This document shows, one piece after another, positions 15,237 through 17,584 of a stretch of 17,584 nt of DNA (the stretch's first letter is position 1; each line of letters opens with the position of its first letter). The notes under the pieces were generated by a model. That model searched no databases, was not told the DNA's origin, and saw only the letters and a list, made by a program, of their open reading frames with translations. Location of the stretch: contig JAABPT010000400.1 in assembly GCA_011391855.1 (NCBI GenBank), forward strand, positions 1 to 17,584, given 5' to 3'. The translations under genes were made by a program, and so were the position numbers. This DNA is from Burkholderiales bacterium (lineage in GTDB: Bacteria; Pseudomonadota; Gammaproteobacteria; Burkholderiales; Burkholderiaceae_C).

Positions 15237-16145
15237 ATGTCCGGACCTGCACTGTCCCTGCTCGTCGTCGGCGCCGGCGACCTGAGCGGCGACCTGGAGA
15301 CGGCCTGCGGCGCTGCCGGCTGGACGCTGACGCACGCCGAGACGGCCGCCGAGGCGTTCCGCCACGATGCCGTGCTGCTGCGTGCGCCCACGACGCAGGC
15401 ACTGGCCGGCTTGCGCCAGCAGCCCGGTCTGGCGCAGACCGCCTTCGACAGCGCCTTGGTCGTGCTGGCGGCAGAGGCCGACGACGAGATCGAAGCCGAC
15501 CTGTTGCGCCTGGGCGTGGAGGCCATCGTGGCGCCCGGCGACCTGGCAGCCGTCTTGCGCTCCGTCCGCCACGCCGTGGAGCGCAAGCGGCTCGAGCGCG
15601 CGACGCGCACCGCCTATGCCACCGACCTGGCCACCGGCCTGCCGCACCAGGCGCAACTGGTCGAGCACATGACGCAGTTGCTGGCGCTGCGCGAGCGCGA
15701 GCCGGCGCCCATGGTGCTGATCGTCATACGCGTGGAAGGTTATGCCGGGGCGGCGGCGCGGCTGGGCAGCGAGGCGGCCAATGTCCTGCGCCGCAAGGTG
15801 GCGGTGCGGTTGCGCAGCGCACTGCGCGCCAGCGACGTGGTGGCCGCCATCGGGTCCGACGCCTTCGGTGTGCTGCTCGGCCGCCTGGAGGCGCCCACCG
15901 ACGGCGAACGCGTCGCCGCCAAGCTGGTGCGCTCGCTGCAGCAGCCCTTCATGGTGGCCGGTCAGCCCTGCGCCGTGGCCGCCGCCGTGGGCCTGGCGCA
16001 CACCCCGGAACACGGCAAGGACGCCCATTCGCTGCTGCAGCGTGCCAGTGCGCAGGCGGGCTCGCTGGCCACGTTGGGGCGCGACGGCTTTGCTGCGCGC
16101 ACCGAGCGCGGCCCGGGCCCGGCGGCCAACGACGAACAGCGTTGA
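15237..16145 (+). CDS. Degenerate GGDEF protein with receiver-like N-terminus
   Basis: 302 residues from ATG 15237; an earlier in-frame ATG at 15222 is possible, and no strong ribosome site separates them. The N-terminal part (5-115) has the alternating pattern of a response-regulator receiver (SLLVVGAGD, ALVVLAAEADDEIEADLLRL, GVEAIVAP) but lacks an obvious phospho-Asp. It also lacks the conserved Lys. A coiled-coil-like linker (RHAVERKRLERATRTAYA) leads to a GGDEF fold (128-275): DLATGLPHQAQL corresponds to the usual D-x-LTGLPNR, VLIVIRVEGY to the core strand, and AIGSDAFGVLL to RxGGDEFxVLL. The signature is G-S-D-A-F (206-210) instead of GGDEF, so c-di-GMP synthesis is unlikely; it may bind nucleotide or act as a scaffold. 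No EAL domain is attached. Confidence 0.8.
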   Translation: MSGPALSLLVVGAGDLSGDLETACGAAGWTLTHAETAAEAFRHDAVLLRAPTTQALAGLRQQPGLAQTAFDSALVVLAAEADDEIEADLLRLGVEAIVAPGDLAAVLRSVRHAVERKRLERATRTAYATDLATGLPHQAQLVEHMTQLLALREREPAPMVLIVIRVEGYAGAAARLGSEAANVLRRKVAVRLRSALRASDVVAAIGSDAFGVLLGRLEAPTDGERVAAKLVRSLQQPFMVAGQPCAVAAAVGLAHTPEHGKDAHSLLQRASAQAGSLATLGRDGFAARTERGPGPAANDEQR

Positions 16146-16148
16146 TCC

Positions 16149-16190
16149 CGGTCAGGCCCGGGGCTCGTGGCGGCGTGCCGGGCCTGACCG
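16149..16190 (+). terminator. Strong hairpin after the GGDEF-like gene
   Basis: A perfect 13-bp stem, CGGTCAGGCCCGG (16149-16161) and CCGGGCCTGACCG (16178-16190), with a 16-base loop, starting 3 bases after the stop. It is followed by TGCAG rather than a T run, so it is terminator-like but not a classic Rho-independent site. It probably separates this gene from the aldolase transcript. Confidence 0.5.
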
Positions 16191-16271
16191 TGCAGCCCGG
16201 GTCTGCGTTACGCTGCGAGCTGCGCACCGGTGCACTGCCGGCAGCGCGTGCTCTCCACAGGACCGAACACC

Positions 16272-17090
16272 ATGAACCCGTTTCGCCAACTGCTGCTCGC
16301 CCACGGCGCCAAGGCGCCCATCGGCACCTGGGTCTCGTCGGCCAGCCCCATCGTCGCCGAGGCGGTGGGCTGTGCCGGTTTCGACTGGGGCGTGCTCGAC
16401 ATGGAGCACGCGCCGGTGGACGTGATGCAGGTGCTGCAACTGCTGCAGGCCGTGGGCAATACGAAGATGGTGCCAGTGGTGCGCGTACCCTGGAACGACG
16501 CCGTCACCGTGAAACGCGTGCTCGACGTGGGCGCGCTGACGCTCATGTTTCCCATGATCCAGAACGCCGACGAGGCCCGCCGCGCCGTGGCCGCCACGCG
16601 CTACCCGCCCGAGGGTGTGCGCGGCATGGCGGGTGGGACCCGGGCGGCGCGTTTCGGCACCGTGCGCGACCACCTGCTCACGGCCAACCAGACCGTGGGC
16701 GTGGTGGTGCAACTGGAAACGCCCGAGGCGCTGGCGCGGCTGGAAGAGATTGCTGCCGTGCCCGGCGTGGACGCACTCTTCGTCGGCCCGGCCGACCTGT
16801 CGGGCAGCATGGGGCACCCCGGCAACCTGATGCACGCCGACGTGATGACCGCCATGACCGACGCCGCCGAGCGCGCCCAGGCCGCGGGCAAGCCCATTGG
16901 CACCCTGGGGGGCACGCCGGAAGACGTGACGCGCTACCGCGCCGCCGGCTATGACTTCCTGGCCGTGTCGTCCGACATTGGCCTGCTCATGCGTGGCGCG
17001 CAGGCAGCCGTGCAGGCGCTGCGCAATGCCGGCGGCCGCGCCCACGTGCACACCCTGGTCGAGGGCACCCGCACTGAAGGGGCGGGTTGA
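16272..17090 (+). CDS. HpaI/GarL-family class II aldolase
   Basis: 272 residues from ATG 16272; upstream in-frame codons to 16230 are unconserved. The family (HpcH/HpaI) cleaves or condenses 2-keto-3-deoxy acids with pyruvate using a divalent metal; members include 4-hydroxy-2-oxoheptanedioate, 2-keto-3-deoxy-L-rhamnonate and 2-dehydro-3-deoxyglucarate aldolases. The expected active-site residues are present: His46 (LDMEHAP), Arg71 (VVRVPWND), metal ligands Glu149 (VQLETPEA) and Asp175 (LFVGPADLSGSMG), nearly at the numbering of E. coli HpaI. GTWVSSASP (18-26) and YPPEGVRGMAGGTRAARFG (111-129) are also family blocks. Length is usual. The exact substrate cannot be assigned; the neighbouring succinate-semialdehyde dehydrogenase fits HpaI, whose reaction releases succinate semialdehyde, but that gene is on the opposite strand. 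Confidence 0.88.
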   Translation: MNPFRQLLLAHGAKAPIGTWVSSASPIVAEAVGCAGFDWGVLDMEHAPVDVMQVLQLLQAVGNTKMVPVVRVPWNDAVTVKRVLDVGALTLMFPMIQNADEARRAVAATRYPPEGVRGMAGGTRAARFGTVRDHLLTANQTVGVVVQLETPEALARLEEIAAVPGVDALFVGPADLSGSMGHPGNLMHADVMTAMTDAAERAQAAGKPIGTLGGTPEDVTRYRAAGYDFLAVSSDIGLLMRGAQAAVQALRNAGGRAHVHTLVEGTRTEGAG

Positions 17091-17116
17091 CGCTTCGCAC
17101 CGAAGGGGCGGGTTGA
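17071..17116 (+). repeat. Tandem duplication at the aldolase stop codon
   Basis: GCACTGAAGGGGCGGGTTGA (17071-17090) is repeated as GCACCGAAGGGGCGGGTTGA (17097-17116), period 26 bases, one mismatch. The first copy ends in the aldolase stop codon; the second lies between the two convergent stops. Confidence 0.85.
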
Positions 17117-17120
17117 AGCC

Positions 17121-17584
17121 TCACTTCAGGATGTCGCCCAGGCACAGGTATTTGATCTCCACGTAGTCGTCCATGCCCTGGTGCGCGCCTTCGCGGCCCA
17201 GGCCCGACTGCTTGACGCCGCCGAAAGGTACCTCGGCAGTGGAGATGAGCCCGGTGTTGATCCCCACCATGCCGTATTCCAGCGCCTCGCCGACGCGGAA
17301 CACGCGGCCGATATCGCGGCTGTAGAAATAACTGGCCAGCCCGAATTCGGTGGCGTTGGCCAGCGCCACGGCCTCGGCCTCGGTCTCGAAGCGGAAGACG
17401 GGTGCCACCGGGCCGAAGGTTTCCTCGCGCGCGCACAGCATCTGGCTCGTCACGCCGGCCAGCACCGTGGGCGTGTAGAAGCGGTCCCCGATACGGCTGC
17501 CGCCGATCACCACGCTGGCACCCTTGGCCACGGCATCGGCGACATGGCTTTCCACTTTGGCGATGGCTGCATCGTCGATCAGCG
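17121..17584 (-). CDS. gabD: NADP-dependent succinate-semialdehyde dehydrogenase, C-terminal part (runs off the window)
   Basis: The last 154 or so residues, read from the window edge to TGA at 17123-17121. GabD oxidises succinate semialdehyde to succinate with NADP+. Recognised blocks: LIDDAAIAKVESHVADAVAK at the start, REETFGPVAPVFRF (conserved Glu of the nucleotide site), EFGLASYFYSRDIGRVFRVG, ALEYGMVGINTGLIS, VPFGGVKQSGLGREG, and the ending DDYVEIKYLCLGDI, which closely follows E. coli GabD. The catalytic Cys and general-base Glu lie upstream of the window. Convergent with the aldolase, with 30 bases between the stops. Confidence 0.93.
   Translation of the reverse strand, partial: LIDDAAIAKVESHVADAVAKGASVVIGGSRIGDRFYTPTVLAGVTSQMLCAREETFGPVAPVFRFETEAEAVALANATEFGLASYFYSRDIGRVFRVGEALEYGMVGINTGLISTAEVPFGGVKQSGLGREGAHQGMDDYVEIKYLCLGDILK

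Noticed and set aside
13572..16028. Minus-strand open frame of 818 codons opposite DUF5666 and GGDEF genes
   Set aside because: Same GC-driven shadow composition, and it spans two clear plus-strand genes and the gap between them.

Overview
The window is about 70% GC, with strong third-position GC bias and many long antisense open frames. Its gene content fits a betaproteobacterium of the order Burkholderiales. Supporting signs are the tRNA-Gly(CCC), an OmpR/EnvZ pair, TrmB, an NADP-type succinate-semialdehyde dehydrogenase and DUF5666 lipoproteins. Assignment below the order level would be a guess.

Layout. (1) 1-2722: the 5' part of trmB on the minus strand, then, divergently, a translationally coupled pair: an exported DUF3047 protein and a lipoprotein phospholipase D with two HKD motifs (ClsC-like). 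(2) 2936-4630: a secreted subtilisin-like protease with a PA-domain insert, a symmetric terminator, and tRNA-Gly(CCC) converging on it. (3) 4631-10599: the accessory-looking part. It holds a decayed minus-strand gene fragment, a short AT-rich stretch, a signal-peptide-like mini-ORF, an unrecognised exported 302-aa protein, a 596-aa exported repeat protein with a CXXCH haem-c motif, and an OmpR-type regulator overlapping its histidine kinase. A short plus-strand remnant with a Gly/Lys-rich tail follows, running head-on into the 3' end of the next gene. (4) 10536-12658: an EnvZ/OmpR-type two-component pair on the minus strand. (5) 12832-16145: a polyglycine ORF, a DUF5666 lipoprotein and a degenerate GGDEF protein with a receiver-like N-terminus, all on the plus strand. 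(6) 16272-17584: an HpaI/GarL-family aldolase converging on the 3' part of gabD, with a short tandem duplication between them.

The best candidate for something undescribed is 5183-10335. Two exported proteins (one with a predicted covalent haem site and propeller-like repeats) lie directly upstream of, and co-oriented with, a complete two-component system. Pieces that look like paralogues of each exported protein survive at the two edges of the locus (4713-4975 and 10525-10599). This suggests a locus that has been duplicated, rearranged and partly lost. A redox- or ligand-responsive envelope system is an inference from arrangement and motifs, not something the sequence proves.
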